Assembly: GCA_030832095.1 (NCBI GenBank)
Contig: JAURJT010000018.1
Coordinates: 31,531-95,530 of the forward strand
Source of the DNA: Gammaproteobacteria bacterium
Lineage (GTDB): Bacteria > Pseudomonadota > Gammaproteobacteria > Burkholderiales > Burkholderiaceae_B
DNA length: 64,000 nucleotides
Direction: 5' to 3'
Part shown: one piece after another, positions 44,310 to 53,175 of the stretch
Layout of the letters: each line of letters opens with the position of its first letter
Position numbering within the stretch: the stretch's first letter is position 1
Program-made: the position numbers and the translations under genes
The notes under the pieces: model-generated
Databases searched by the model: none
Told to the model about the DNA's origin: nothing
The model's input: only the letters and a program-made list of their open reading frames with translations

Positions 44310-45401
44310 ATGACGACTATTCATTCACTCACGGCACGAGCAGTCTTTGCGCCCATCAAACGGCCATTGCAAACGTCGACCGGATCCGTCAGCAAAGCCC
44401 CGATGGTGTTACTTGACCTCACGACCTCTGAAGGGGTGGTGGGGCGTAGTTATTTATTTGCCGTCACGCCACTTGCACTCAAGGCACAAGTGGCTCTCAT
44501 TGACGACATGGCGAGCCTGCTGGTGGGGCAACCCTTGGTGCCGTTTGAAATCGAACGTCTGCTGACACAGCGCTTCACGCTGCTCGGGGCGGTCGGCTTA
44601 GTCGGCATGGCTATATCAGGGATCGACATGGCGGTGTGGGATGCACTCGCCATACAGGCCAAGCAACCCTTGGCTTGCCTGTTAGGCGGGCAACTCAAGC
44701 CTGTCACGGCTTACAACAGCTGCGGTTTAGGTCTGACAGGGCAGCGCGCTGAGTTAGCAGCCTTGGCGCGCGAGTCGAACGAACTACTCGAAGGTGGCTT
44801 CACTGGGATGAAGTTACGCTTAGGCTACGCTGACTTAAATGATGATGTCGCGGCGGTTAAAGCGGTGCAAAGTGCCTTGCCTGCGGGCGTTCGGCTCATG
44901 ACCGATTACAACCAAGGGTTAGACCCTTCCGAGGCGATTCGCCGCGGGCATGCGCTCGATGACTTAGGTTTAACCTGGATCGAAGAGCCGGTGCGGGCAG
45001 ATGACCATGCAGGTTGCGCGCGTGTGGCGGCTGCGTTGAAAACGCCAGTGCAGATTGGCGAAAATTACTGGGGCTCGCGCGACATGTCGCGCGCCATTGC
45101 CGCACAGGCAAGCGACTATGTCATGCCTGACCTAGAACGCATCGGTGGTGTGTCGGGCTGGCTGCGGGCCGCAGCAATCGCTGACGCTGCAGCCTTACCG
45201 ATGTCGACGCATTTGTTTCCAGAGGTTAGCGCACACCTGATGTGTGTGACACCCACTGCGCACTGGCTTGAATATGTCGATTGGGCCAACCCGATCTTAA
45301 AGGCCCCGCTTGAGATTGTGGCGGGTCAGGCGGTGCTGCGCAACGAACCCGGTTCAGGAATTGAGTGGGACGAAGCGCAGGTCAAAAAATACGCGTACTA
45401 G
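44310..45401 (+). CDS. Mandelate racemase-like enolase-superfamily enzyme with a Lys-to-Arg change
   Basis: A 363-residue enolase-superfamily protein that aligns with Pseudomonas putida mandelate racemase over its whole length with a constant +4 offset. The catalytic set reads Lys168, Arg170, Asp199, Glu225, Glu251, His301 and Glu321. In mandelate racemase these are Lys164, Lys166, Asp195, Glu221, Glu247, His297 and Glu317. The base Lys166 is thus Arg here (MKLRLG), while the other base (His301) and the three metal ligands remain. This could change the stereochemistry or chemistry from racemase to dehydratase or a one-base reaction. GGAGGCG precedes the ATG. It lies downstream of the NIPSNAP gene. 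Confidence 0.9.
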   Translation: MTTIHSLTARAVFAPIKRPLQTSTGSVSKAPMVLLDLTTSEGVVGRSYLFAVTPLALKAQVALIDDMASLLVGQPLVPFEIERLLTQRFTLLGAVGLVGMAISGIDMAVWDALAIQAKQPLACLLGGQLKPVTAYNSCGLGLTGQRAELAALARESNELLEGGFTGMKLRLGYADLNDDVAAVKAVQSALPAGVRLMTDYNQGLDPSEAIRRGHALDDLGLTWIEEPVRADDHAGCARVAAALKTPVQIGENYWGSRDMSRAIAAQASDYVMPDLERIGGVSGWLRAAAIADAAALPMSTHLFPEVSAHLMCVTPTAHWLEYVDWANPILKAPLEIVAGQAVLRNEPGSGIEWDEAQVKKYAY

Positions 45402-45504
45402 TCGAGTCAGTCGCCCTTGCTTCGACAGGCTTTGATCACCGCGCCATCTCGTTTTCGATCAAGGTAAATACACAAGGTGTATGACTCGGTTTGGCAAACG
45501 GTCA

Positions 45505-45528
45505 GCCAAGACGGTTCTTTGTCTTGGC
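45505..45528. other. Hairpin between convergent genes
   Basis: GCCAAGAC and GTCTTGGC form a perfect 8-bp stem with an 8-nt loop in the 157-bp gap between the convergent racemase-like and carboxymuconolactone-decarboxylase-like genes. No T-run follows on either strand, so it may be a processing or rho-dependent element rather than an intrinsic terminator. Confidence 0.4.
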
Positions 45529-45558
45529 CGGTTATGCTGCAATCCGTGCTAGTTCGGG

Positions 45559-46140
45559 TTAAGCCGAACGCGCTTTTTCAGGGAAGGGTAAAGGCTTGCC
45601 GACAGGCACGGGCTCTTCGCCTAAGCTGAGCAGCATTGCGATGGTGACATAGGTACCGGTCACGGCAATCACGTCTACGATTTGCTGTTCACCTAAGATG
45701 GCTTTCGCACTGTTAAACAACTCATCGCTGATTTCATGATTTTTTGTCATGGTGGTGCAAACGTCGTAGACAGCAGCTTCGTCTGGTTGCATGTTACGCG
45801 GACGAATCCCTGCTTTGATATCGTCGGCAACATGTGCTGGCAAGCCTTCGCGCAAGGCGATCGGATAATGTGCATGCCATTCAACTTGCGAGGTCCAGAT
45901 GCGGGCTTGAATCAAAATCGCCAACTCGCTTAAGCGCATAGGGATTGAAGAGTTCCAGCGCAGATAGTCGAGCATTTTTTTCATACGATCTGCAAACACT
46001 GGGCTGCGCAACATGACGTTGTAAGGGCCGGCGAGCCCGACGCTTGAAATCTTTAAGATGTCACCCGCGAGATCGCGCGCTTCGGGCGCAACAGTGTCAA
46101 GAGTGAGTTGGGTAAAACGTTTTGAAGTAAAGGTTGCCAT
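45559..46140 (-). CDS. Carboxymuconolactone decarboxylase family protein
   Basis: A 193-residue AhpD/CMD-like helical protein. The core is RLSELAILIQARIWTSQVEWHAHYPIALREGLPAHVADDIKAG with Glu/His pairs, followed by LGEQQIVDVIAVTGTYVTIAMLLS. The usual C-x-x-C thiols of peroxidase-type AhpD proteins are absent, so it resembles CMD-domain decarboxylase or hydrolase-like members. ATG 46140 is chosen because GGAGACC lies just upstream; the frame extends to 46164 without support. It is transcribed just after a Bug gene (stop 46195), so the two probably act on the same compound. Confidence 0.88.
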   Translation of the reverse strand: MATFTSKRFTQLTLDTVAPEARDLAGDILKISSVGLAGPYNVMLRSPVFADRMKKMLDYLRWNSSIPMRLSELAILIQARIWTSQVEWHAHYPIALREGLPAHVADDIKAGIRPRNMQPDEAAVYDVCTTMTKNHEISDELFNSAKAILGEQQIVDVIAVTGTYVTIAMLLSLGEEPVPVGKPLPFPEKARSA

Positions 46141-46194
46141 ATGGTCTCCGTGTAAGTGAGACAATAATAGGCTAAAAATTATCCGAACGTTGGC

Positions 46195-47184
46195 CTACTG
46201 AAGACTGGTTTTGGTGCGCTGCAAAAGAGTTTTGTATTGTTGCGTATCTTTAGCCCACAGCGCACGCATCTCATCAGGCGTTGAGGTCTTGACTTCCATG
46301 CCCTGCGCTGCCAATGTGTCGACAATCTTGGGCGCCTGGGCGGCTTTGACTACGGCAGCATTGAGCAGCGCAATGATTGGCGCTGGCGTACCGCCCGGTG
46401 CGATCACGCCCTGCCAGGTATAAGCTTCAAACCCTGACAAGCCAGCCTGCGCCACCGTGGGTGTGGTGGGTGTGGCCTGTGTGGGTTTGCTGCCAGTGGT
46501 GGCTAGCAATAGTAGTCGGCCCTCTTTGACGTGATCCATGTTACCAACCAACGAGGTAAACATCATGTCGACGCGGCTCGCCAGTAAATCGATGAGGGCG
46601 GGGCTCGCCCCTTTGTAGGCGACGTGCATGATGTCGATATTGGCAGCAACCCGAAACGCTTCGCCGGCAAGATGTTGTGCAGTACCGTTGCCAGACGAAG
46701 CAAAGTTAACTTTGCCTGGATATTGCTTCGCGTAAGCAATCAACTTTTCAGTGGTGTTGAGTTGTGTTTGCGGTGCAACTAATAATCCCAAAGGCTGGAT
46801 TGTTGTCAAAGCAATTGGCTCAAAATCTTTAACTGGATCGTACGTTGGGGTGTCGTGCAGTAAGGGCGTAATGACAAATGCATTGGTACCGAAGAGCAGT
46901 GTGTAACCATCGGGAGGCGCTTTGCGCAAGGCCTCTGTTGCTAAGAGTGTGCCCCCACCTGCACGGTTTTCAACAACGACTGTTTGCCCGAGTTGCAGCG
47001 AAAGTTCTTGTGCAAGTAAGCGTCCAACAATGTCGGTGGCACCACCTGGCGTGTAAGCGATGAGCAAACGCAGTGCCCGCGTGGGGTAGTTCGCGGTGGT
47101 TGTCGTTTGGGCAAAGCAGGGCACAGCCAAGAGGCTTAGGATCAGACAAGACGTAATCTGTCTTGCAATCAGTGAAAGGGGCAT
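46195..47184 (-). CDS. Bug/TctC family periplasmic substrate-binding protein
   Basis: About 329 residues from ATG 47184 with signal peptide PLSLIARQITSCLILSLLAVPCFAQ and a Thr-rich linker. The fold shows YPTRALRLLIAYTPGGATDIVGRLL, VVENRAGGGTLLATEAL, NFASSGNGTAQHLAGEA, VAYKGASPALIDLLASRVDMMFT and WQGVIAPGGTPAP. The frame continues another 90 codons upstream into the dioxygenase gene, but this extension has no Bug homology and would overlap it. It follows the dioxygenase gene and precedes a CMD-like gene, suggesting a small catabolic operon for an aromatic or alpha-keto compound. Confidence 0.92.
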   Translation of the reverse strand: MPLSLIARQITSCLILSLLAVPCFAQTTTTANYPTRALRLLIAYTPGGATDIVGRLLAQELSLQLGQTVVVENRAGGGTLLATEALRKAPPDGYTLLFGTNAFVITPLLHDTPTYDPVKDFEPIALTTIQPLGLLVAPQTQLNTTEKLIAYAKQYPGKVNFASSGNGTAQHLAGEAFRVAANIDIMHVAYKGASPALIDLLASRVDMMFTSLVGNMDHVKEGRLLLLATTGSKPTQATPTTPTVAQAGLSGFEAYTWQGVIAPGGTPAPIIALLNAAVVKAAQAPKIVDTLAAQGMEVKTSTPDEMRALWAKDTQQYKTLLQRTKTSLQ

Positions 47185-47341
47185 GCGCGATCCAAGGTAA
47201 AAATGAGTTGAGCGTTCAAGAGTCGATAAAAAGATTGTTTGATCTGACCGGCAGTTCGTGCCGAGGGCTAAGCTTAAGAGGCATCTTTTAAGAAGGCCAT
47301 CTACAAAATGCAACGAGTGCGCTTCTAGCGTTTTTTCGAGA

Positions 47342-48247
47342 TCAGGCTGCTTTGAAAAATATCGGTGCGCTCGTACCTTGTGGCCCATAAAAATGCGTCG
47401 CCATGACCTGACAACGCCTGATATAGCGGTGTTCGTCGGGACCGTAGTCAGCAACCGCGTTATGCATCGTGCCGATGTTATCCCACATCAACAGCGAATC
47501 TTTTTGCCAGTGATAGGTGTAAAGATATTTATCTTGCATTTGCAACGCAAAAAGGTATTCAAGGATCTCGTCACTCTCTTGTTGACTGAGTTCGTTAATT
47601 TTCATGGCATAGCCAGGGTTGGCGTACAGCACTTTTTGGCGTGTGATCGGATGGGTCAAGAAAGCAGGGTGAACTGCCGGCGGGCGTTTACGTTTTTCTT
47701 CTTCGCTGAGCGCTGGGCGAGTACTGCCTGGCCGCTTGCGCATCATGTCCCAGAACTTGTTGAAATCGTGTGTGATGGTTTTGTTGGCGAGGCGCTCTTT
47801 TAACACTTGAGGGATATCGTTGTAAACGGCGTGGGTGTTACGAAACTGAGTAGCGCCTAAGGGCTTGCCCTGGCGTTGGGGGATGACGGTGCCATGTAAA
47901 ACATTGGCAAAGGCGATCATGTTTGAATATGACATATCAGTGTGCCAGGATTGCCCCGCGTCACTCAGGCCCAGAGGTTTGCCGTCTTGCACCATGTTTG
48001 ACAAGATCATGACCTCAGGAAACCCCTCGGCCTGTGCGCGCCCGCCCGGGCTGATATACAGTTTGCCAAAGCGCTGGCTAAAGGCTTTGAGCTGTGCAGT
48101 CGTCAGCGTTTGATTCGGAAACTCTAAAACACCGTGATTGCCAAGCGCAAGTACCAAGGTATCAAATTCGGTATCGGTGAGCATACGGCTGAGATCTAGC
48201 CCTTGCACTTGTGCACCGAGTATCTGCTCTGTGGGAATGATTTTCAT
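47342..48247 (-). CDS. TauD/TfdA family Fe(II)/2-oxoglutarate dioxygenase
   Basis: A 301-residue TauD/TfdA-type dioxygenase. The iron triad is His102 and Asp104 in WHTDMSYS with His262 in WDNIGTMHNAV, and a downstream Arg (RYIRRCQV, 274-278) binds 2-oxoglutarate. The N-terminus (IIPTEQILGAQVQGLDLSRML) is characteristic. The family hydroxylates taurine, herbicides, alkyl sulfates or small carboxylic acids. Length matches the family. It lies 86 bp downstream of an amidase on the same strand and upstream of a Bug gene, suggesting coordinated use of an amide-containing or chlorinated carboxylate. Confidence 0.93.
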   Translation of the reverse strand: MKIIPTEQILGAQVQGLDLSRMLTDTEFDTLVLALGNHGVLEFPNQTLTTAQLKAFSQRFGKLYISPGGRAQAEGFPEVMILSNMVQDGKPLGLSDAGQSWHTDMSYSNMIAFANVLHGTVIPQRQGKPLGATQFRNTHAVYNDIPQVLKERLANKTITHDFNKFWDMMRKRPGSTRPALSEEEKRKRPPAVHPAFLTHPITRQKVLYANPGYAMKINELSQQESDEILEYLFALQMQDKYLYTYHWQKDSLLMWDNIGTMHNAVADYGPDEHRYIRRCQVMATHFYGPQGTSAPIFFKAA

Positions 48248-48333
48248 TTTCTCGAGCCAAAATAGTCAATGGATATCTACAGGCAAGGCAGCTTGTGTTG
48301 ACAGGCCGCCTACATTTAAGACGCAACAGCCTT

Positions 48334-49743
48334 TCAAACTTTAGGTTGTTGACGATGCCAAGCGGTATCTCGTTGGAAGGCATCCGCAACTTTAAGCAGT
48401 TTAGCCTCTTCAAAGTGACGACCTACCAATTGAAACGCCAGTGGCATGTTGGTACTTGAAAACCCAGCTGGCACGCTCATTGACGGAAACCCCAAATAAT
48501 TAATGGCGCGACTCGAGTAAGTGAACCCACTGATAGATTGCAAAACCTCGTCAAGCGTGCCGGTTGTGGTGGCTGCGATCGTGGGTGTTTGCACCATCAA
48601 TGAGGGAATATGTACGACATCACAATTGGCAAAGCAGGTATCCAGATAGCTTTGAATCAAGCCCTGCCGTGCGTCAAGTGCTTCGCGATAGGTGATGCCA
48701 CTGTGCGTGAAGCCCGCGGCTGTTCGTGCGAGCACCTGTGAACCGTATTCGTCACGGCGCGTTTGCATCCAGCGGTGATGCACTGTGACCGCTTCAACGG
48801 TGAGAACGATCGCTGCCATCTCATGGATGCTGGCCATATCGGGTACCTGAACATCGACTAGCACCGCGCCTCGTGCCTTTAAAACATCTAGGCTAGCTTG
48901 CAAAGCCTGCGCGACCTCAGGGTCAAGATTCTCGCGGTAATAGGACTTAGGTACGCCGATGCGCAGACCCTCAATGTTGCCATCTAAGGTCGTTTCGTAA
49001 TCTTCATTCGCACGCAGTGTGCACCACGGATCAGCGGCATTTGGGCTACTGATGTGCGTCAGGATACGAGCACAGTCTCGCGCCGTTTGCGCTAAGGGGC
49101 CGACGCAATCCAGCGTATGCGATAACGGAAATACGCCAGCAAAGCTGACACGGCCCGCAGTGGGTTTGATGCCGGTGACGCCACACATTGCTGCAGGGTT
49201 CCTGATCGAGCCACCGGTGTCGCTACCGAGTGACCCATAGATTAAGCGAGCAGCCACCGCAATCCCAGAGCCGCTTGAAGACCCACCACAGGCATAAGCA
49301 GGGTTCCACGGGTTTAAACCGTGGCCATAGTGCGCGTTAAAGCCAGTGGGGCTCATGGCGAACTCTGCCATGTGCAGTGCGCCTAAATTGACCTGCCCGG
49401 CGGCGTCAAGCGTATTGATGGCCCAAGCGCTTTTTGTAGCGATATTGCCGCGTAGAATCTTTGATCCCACATGCATTTCAAGGCCAGCAACTTCGAGCAA
49501 ATCTTTATGAGCCAGTGGCACGCCGTGCAAGGGGGCCAATGTTTCACCGCGCGCCTGCTGCGCGTCTAGCGCTTTTGCGCGTGTCAGCGCTTGGTCGTGG
49601 TCGATACGAAATACCGCGTTGAAGGTGCGACCGATCGTATCAAGGCGCTTTAAGGACCAGGCCGTGATCTCTTGCGAGCTAAATTTTTTAGTGGCAATGC
49701 CTTGTGCAACGCCTACTAGATCTAAATCTTCAAAATTTGTCAT
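48334..49743 (-). CDS. Amidase signature family enzyme
   Basis: A 469-residue amidase. The Ser-cisSer-Lys triad is Lys80 in AHKDLLEV, Ser155 in GGSSSGSG and Ser179 in SDTGGSIRNPAAMCGVTG. Such enzymes hydrolyse carboxamides, acylureas or, as GatA, glutaminyl groups; no gatB or gatC is nearby, so tRNA amidotransferase is unlikely. The length equals catabolic amidases. An AAGGATATC site precedes the ATG. The next gene downstream is the TauD-like dioxygenase, which suggests sequential degradation of an amide. Confidence 0.93.
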   Translation of the reverse strand: MTNFEDLDLVGVAQGIATKKFSSQEITAWSLKRLDTIGRTFNAVFRIDHDQALTRAKALDAQQARGETLAPLHGVPLAHKDLLEVAGLEMHVGSKILRGNIATKSAWAINTLDAAGQVNLGALHMAEFAMSPTGFNAHYGHGLNPWNPAYACGGSSSGSGIAVAARLIYGSLGSDTGGSIRNPAAMCGVTGIKPTAGRVSFAGVFPLSHTLDCVGPLAQTARDCARILTHISSPNAADPWCTLRANEDYETTLDGNIEGLRIGVPKSYYRENLDPEVAQALQASLDVLKARGAVLVDVQVPDMASIHEMAAIVLTVEAVTVHHRWMQTRRDEYGSQVLARTAAGFTHSGITYREALDARQGLIQSYLDTCFANCDVVHIPSLMVQTPTIAATTTGTLDEVLQSISGFTYSSRAINYLGFPSMSVPAGFSSTNMPLAFQLVGRHFEEAKLLKVADAFQRDTAWHRQQPKV

Positions 49744-49909
49744 GCTTGATATCCTTGAGTCTGAAAAACGGCCGCTCGAAAAGGCTAGGCCGCAACTGGA
49801 TGATGCCAGAGCGCTCGTCTGAGTTTACGCGGAGTGTTTTAGTTATTACTAAATGACTTGTATTCAAATGAGAATATAGTTGTTTTGTAAGATGCTGTGA
49901 ACCGTTACG

Positions 49910-51067
49910 TTACTCAAACTCAAAGGGTAGAGTGGGTTGCGCCGCCCGGTCGACGTACTCGGCCGCCTGCACCGGTCGCAGGCTCCCGGCGCGCACTCCT
50001 AGCAGACGAATCCTTTGCTCAAGTGGCACTCGTTTTAAACACTCAGTTGCGGCCAGTCGAATCTGCTGACCGTCGATGACATCGTCTGGCAAGGTTAAGT
50101 CGCGCGTCACAACTTGAAAATCTGCAAATTTCAACTTAATGCCGATCGTGCGACTTGCGTAGCCTTTGCGCTGAAGATCATCGGCTAGTCGCATGCAAAG
50201 ATTTGTGAAAATTTCAGAGAGCTTGGCACGATCATGCTTGGCGTGTAAGTCACGTTCAAAGGTAGTTTCCCGGCTGATAGATTTGGGCTCAGACCAAGTC
50301 ACCACAGGACGCTCGTCGATTCCTTGTGCCACTTGCGCCATCCAGGCACCGGTACTTCGACCAAAATGTGCGACGAGCAGTTCAGTGGGCGCTGCGGCGA
50401 GCTCGCCAATGGTGTGAATATTTAAAGTAGCGAGTTTCTCATTTGCTTTAGGACCAATACCATTGATTTTTTTTGCTGCTAAGGGCCAGATACGTGTCGC
50501 CATCTCGCTAGGATCAAGAATGGTGATGCCGTCGGGTTTATCGAGCTCAGAGCAAATTTTTGATAAAAGTTTGTTTGACGTAATGCCGATCGAACAGGTC
50601 AAGCCCGTCGCAGTGAATACAGCTTGCTTGATGCGCTTAGCAAGACTCAGCGAGTCTTCTGCGATTTGTGTGAGGTCGATATAGATTTCGTCTATGCCCC
50701 GGTCTTCGATATGGGGGGCGACGGAGGCCACCGCCTCTTTGAACAGACGCGAAAAGTTTCGATAGGCGTCAAAATTTGCGGGCAGCAAAATAGCGTCAGG
50801 CGCCAACGCAGCTGATTTCATGAGGCCCATCCCTGAAAATACGCCCAGGGCGCGAGCCTCGTAAGTCGAAGTCGTCACCACGCCCCGTCCGGCATAGTCG
50901 CGTAAGCGTGAAAACTGTTTATCGCCCTGAGCGTTAGTGAATGGGGTACTGGCGTTGCGTCCACCCACAACGACAGCCTGGCCGCGCAACTCCGGATAGG
51001 TCAGTAACTCAACCGATGCGAAAAAAGCATCCATATCCAGGTGGGCTATGCGGCGTGCAGCGCTCAT
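49910..51067 (-). CDS. dinB: DNA polymerase IV (Y family)
   Basis: A 385-residue Y-family translesion polymerase. Catalytic acidic residues are in AHLDMDAFFASVE (Asp11 and Asp13) and RGIDEIYIDLT. The SCSIGITSNKLLSKICSELDKPDG element, the helix-hairpin-helix KINGIGPKANEKLATLNIHTIGELA and a little-finger domain (SISRETTFERDL) are complete. The C-terminus lacks a canonical beta-clamp QLxLF peptide; TLPFEFE ends the protein. The start abuts the stop of a catabolic amidohydrolase with no gap (TAG then ATG). So dinB is apparently expressed at the end of a Bug/CoA-transferase/amidohydrolase operon, which is odd for a damage-response gene. Confidence 0.95.
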   Translation of the reverse strand: MSAARRIAHLDMDAFFASVELLTYPELRGQAVVVGGRNASTPFTNAQGDKQFSRLRDYAGRGVVTTSTYEARALGVFSGMGLMKSAALAPDAILLPANFDAYRNFSRLFKEAVASVAPHIEDRGIDEIYIDLTQIAEDSLSLAKRIKQAVFTATGLTCSIGITSNKLLSKICSELDKPDGITILDPSEMATRIWPLAAKKINGIGPKANEKLATLNIHTIGELAAAPTELLVAHFGRSTGAWMAQVAQGIDERPVVTWSEPKSISRETTFERDLHAKHDRAKLSEIFTNLCMRLADDLQRKGYASRTIGIKLKFADFQVVTRDLTLPDDVIDGQQIRLAATECLKRVPLEQRIRLLGVRAGSLRPVQAAEYVDRAAQPTLPFEFE

Positions 51068-51964
51068 CTAGTCAAAACCGTAGAGCTCGCTCGGATTGGT
51101 GACCAAAATCTGCTCAATCACCGAGCGCTCGGTGGTCCAGCGTGCCAGCATATCAAGCATGTTGGCGTCGTTCGGCTTAATCATCTCAGTCGGGTGGGGC
51201 CAGTCGCTTCCCCATACCAGACGGTTTGGTGCTGTGGTAATCCAGTGGCGCGCGACCGCATCGATATCTAAAAAATCGCCTGCCTCACCGACCTGACTAT
51301 CTAAATAGGCACCCGAGAGTTTGACCCAGGTACGACCTTGTGCCAGTAGGTGGTCGACGATCTTGACGGCAGGGTGGTTAAGCCCAAGGGGCTGCGGCAG
51401 GCGCGTCATGTGGTCGAGCACGATTGGAGTAGGCAGGCGCTTAAGCATCGCTTCGTGTTCAACGATTTGATCTGCGGTCCAGTGCAGTTGCAGGTGCCAA
51501 CCCAGGTTGGCAATACGCGCGGCCAAGGGTTCGACCATCTCAAAACTTGCTGCCGCGTGTTTTGGGGTGTAAAGAGAAAAGCGTACACCACGAATCCCGC
51601 CCGCATCTAAGGCCTTGAGAGTTGTGTCGCTGACATCACTGCGCAAGACAGCAACTCCACGTGCGCGATCAGCACCGAGTTGTGCAATTGCATCGAGCGT
51701 GACGTCATTATTCACACCGTAACTACGTGGCGTAACGATCACTGCGCGTTCAGTACCTAAACGCTTTTGTAATAGTCGATACTCGTTCATCGTCGCTAAG
51801 TCTTGCAATGCCGCGGCATCGACTGACTGTGCAAATCGCGCATCATAAATGTGCAAATGACAATCACAAGCCTTTAAGGGGATCGCTAGCACCGGGGTGT
51901 TGACCCCAGCAGAGTTAGGAACGGGGTCTGAGACAACTGATACCGCTGATGCTTGAGTCGTCAT
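51068..51964 (-). CDS. Amidohydrolase family 2 lactonase-like enzyme
   Basis: A 298-residue TIM-barrel hydrolase of the 2-pyrone-4,6-dicarboxylate/galactarolactone type. The N-terminal metal motif is ACDCHLHIYD (D-x-H-x-H region). LQLHWTADQI and VLDHMTRLPQP hold further histidines, and VWGSDWPHP carries the Asp/His pair of the family. Such enzymes hydrolyse lactones and pyrones. The ATG overlaps the CoA-transferase stop by 4 bp and its stop abuts dinB. With a Bug and a CoA-transferase it makes a plausible catabolic set; the substrate is unknown. Confidence 0.9.
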   Translation of the reverse strand: MTTQASAVSVVSDPVPNSAGVNTPVLAIPLKACDCHLHIYDARFAQSVDAAALQDLATMNEYRLLQKRLGTERAVIVTPRSYGVNNDVTLDAIAQLGADRARGVAVLRSDVSDTTLKALDAGGIRGVRFSLYTPKHAAASFEMVEPLAARIANLGWHLQLHWTADQIVEHEAMLKRLPTPIVLDHMTRLPQPLGLNHPAVKIVDHLLAQGRTWVKLSGAYLDSQVGEAGDFLDIDAVARHWITTAPNRLVWGSDWPHPTEMIKPNDANMLDMLARWTTERSVIEQILVTNPSELYGFD

Positions 51965-53175
51965 GTTTTTTTATTTGTGTTGCGCAGACGCTTTGCTTCG
52001 TCGCGGATCAAGTCAGTGTGCTGTCCTAGCGTTGGTGCGGCGAAAGGCTCAGGGCCCGGCGTGCGGCTAAACCTGATTGAGCGTTTCAGTCCGCGATACT
52101 TGCCCACGACCGGGTGTTGAAAATTGGTAATGAGGTCTTGACTGGCAACCTGTGGGTGCTCAAACATGTCCTCAATCGATAGGGCTGCCGAGCAAGGCAC
52201 GTCTTCGCCAAAGATGGCCTCCCACTCAAACGCGGAATGTTTGAGAAGTGCTTCGCGTATTTTTGGCACAATCTCGTCTTGATACTGGGCACGCTTGCGA
52301 ACGGTGTCGTAGCGATCGTTGTTTGCTAACTCTTCAAGGCCAACTTTTTGGCATAACGCTGTCCAAAAATGAGGTACGTTCGCTGAAATATATAAATAGC
52401 CTTCGCGGGTCGGGTGTATCCCAGTAATGCCGAGCGAACGCATATCTCGACCGACCTCGCGACCTTCGCCCTCGGCCCAAACTAGTCGCGCTGATTGCAA
52501 CGTGAGCGCCGCTGCGAGTAACGAAACACCAACAAACTGACCCTGGCCAGAGCGTTCGCGTTCAAACAAGGCCGAAGAGACAGCACCCGCCACCAACGCC
52601 GAGGTGTAGTAATCAACGATCGAGCCGTACAAAATTTCTGGTGGTCCGCCCGGCTTACCTTGCAGTACGGTCATACCGGTCATGGTTTGCAAGACTTGAT
52701 CGAAGCCCGCTTTTTCTTTGAAGGGGCCTGATTCGCCGTAGCCACTGACTGCGCAATAAATCAATCGTGGGTTCAAAATCTTTAGCGTTTCGTAGCCGAT
52801 CCCGATGCGCGGGGCGACGCTTGGTCTGAAGTTATGCACCAAGACGTCTGCGGTTTCAATTAAAGTCAGTAGCGTAGCGAGATCGTCTGGATTTTTGATA
52901 TCTAGGACGGCAGCCAGTTTGCTGCGGTTGACACCTAAAAAAGCACGGCTTTCTGAGGCTAAAGAAGAGGGATAGCGACGTAGGTTATCGCCGGTCGGCG
53001 GTTCAATTTTGATGATCTCTGCGCCCTGATCGGCGAGCAGCGAACATCCGTAAGGCCCCGCGATATAGGCAGATAGGTCAATGACACGGACCCCAGATAA
53101 AGGGCCTTGGCGACCGGCTCGCTGTGGCAGTGCAGAGCTTTGTGAAGAAGAAGGTGTTTGTGTCATCAGACTCAC
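51961..53175 (-). CDS. CaiB/BaiF family CoA-transferase (class III)
   Basis: A 404-residue class III CoA-transferase. The core PLSGVRVIDLSAYIAGPYGCSLLADQGAEIIKIEPPTGDNLR is typical, with the family Asp in the later CAVSGYGESGPFKEKAGFDQVLQTMTGMT segment (the catalytic aspartate of formyl-CoA-transferase-like enzymes is in the GFDxxLQ region). The family moves CoA between acids such as carnitine, succinate, mesaconate or oxalate. The GTG start overlaps the Bug stop by 4 bp, so it is translationally coupled to the upstream Bug gene. It would activate the acid bound by that Bug protein. Confidence 0.93.
   Translation of the reverse strand: MSLMTQTPSSSQSSALPQRAGRQGPLSGVRVIDLSAYIAGPYGCSLLADQGAEIIKIEPPTGDNLRRYPSSLASESRAFLGVNRSKLAAVLDIKNPDDLATLLTLIETADVLVHNFRPSVAPRIGIGYETLKILNPRLIYCAVSGYGESGPFKEKAGFDQVLQTMTGMTVLQGKPGGPPEILYGSIVDYYTSALVAGAVSSALFERERSGQGQFVGVSLLAAALTLQSARLVWAEGEGREVGRDMRSLGITGIHPTREGYLYISANVPHFWTALCQKVGLEELANNDRYDTVRKRAQYQDEIVPKIREALLKHSAFEWEAIFGEDVPCSAALSIEDMFEHPQVASQDLITNFQHPVVGKYRGLKRSIRFSRTPGPEPFAAPTLGQHTDLIRDEAKRLRNTNKKT

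Noticed and set aside
47185..47454. Long N-terminal extension of the Bug protein
   Set aside because: The 90 extra residues overlap the dioxygenase gene and carry no Bug homology; a signal peptide begins at 47184.
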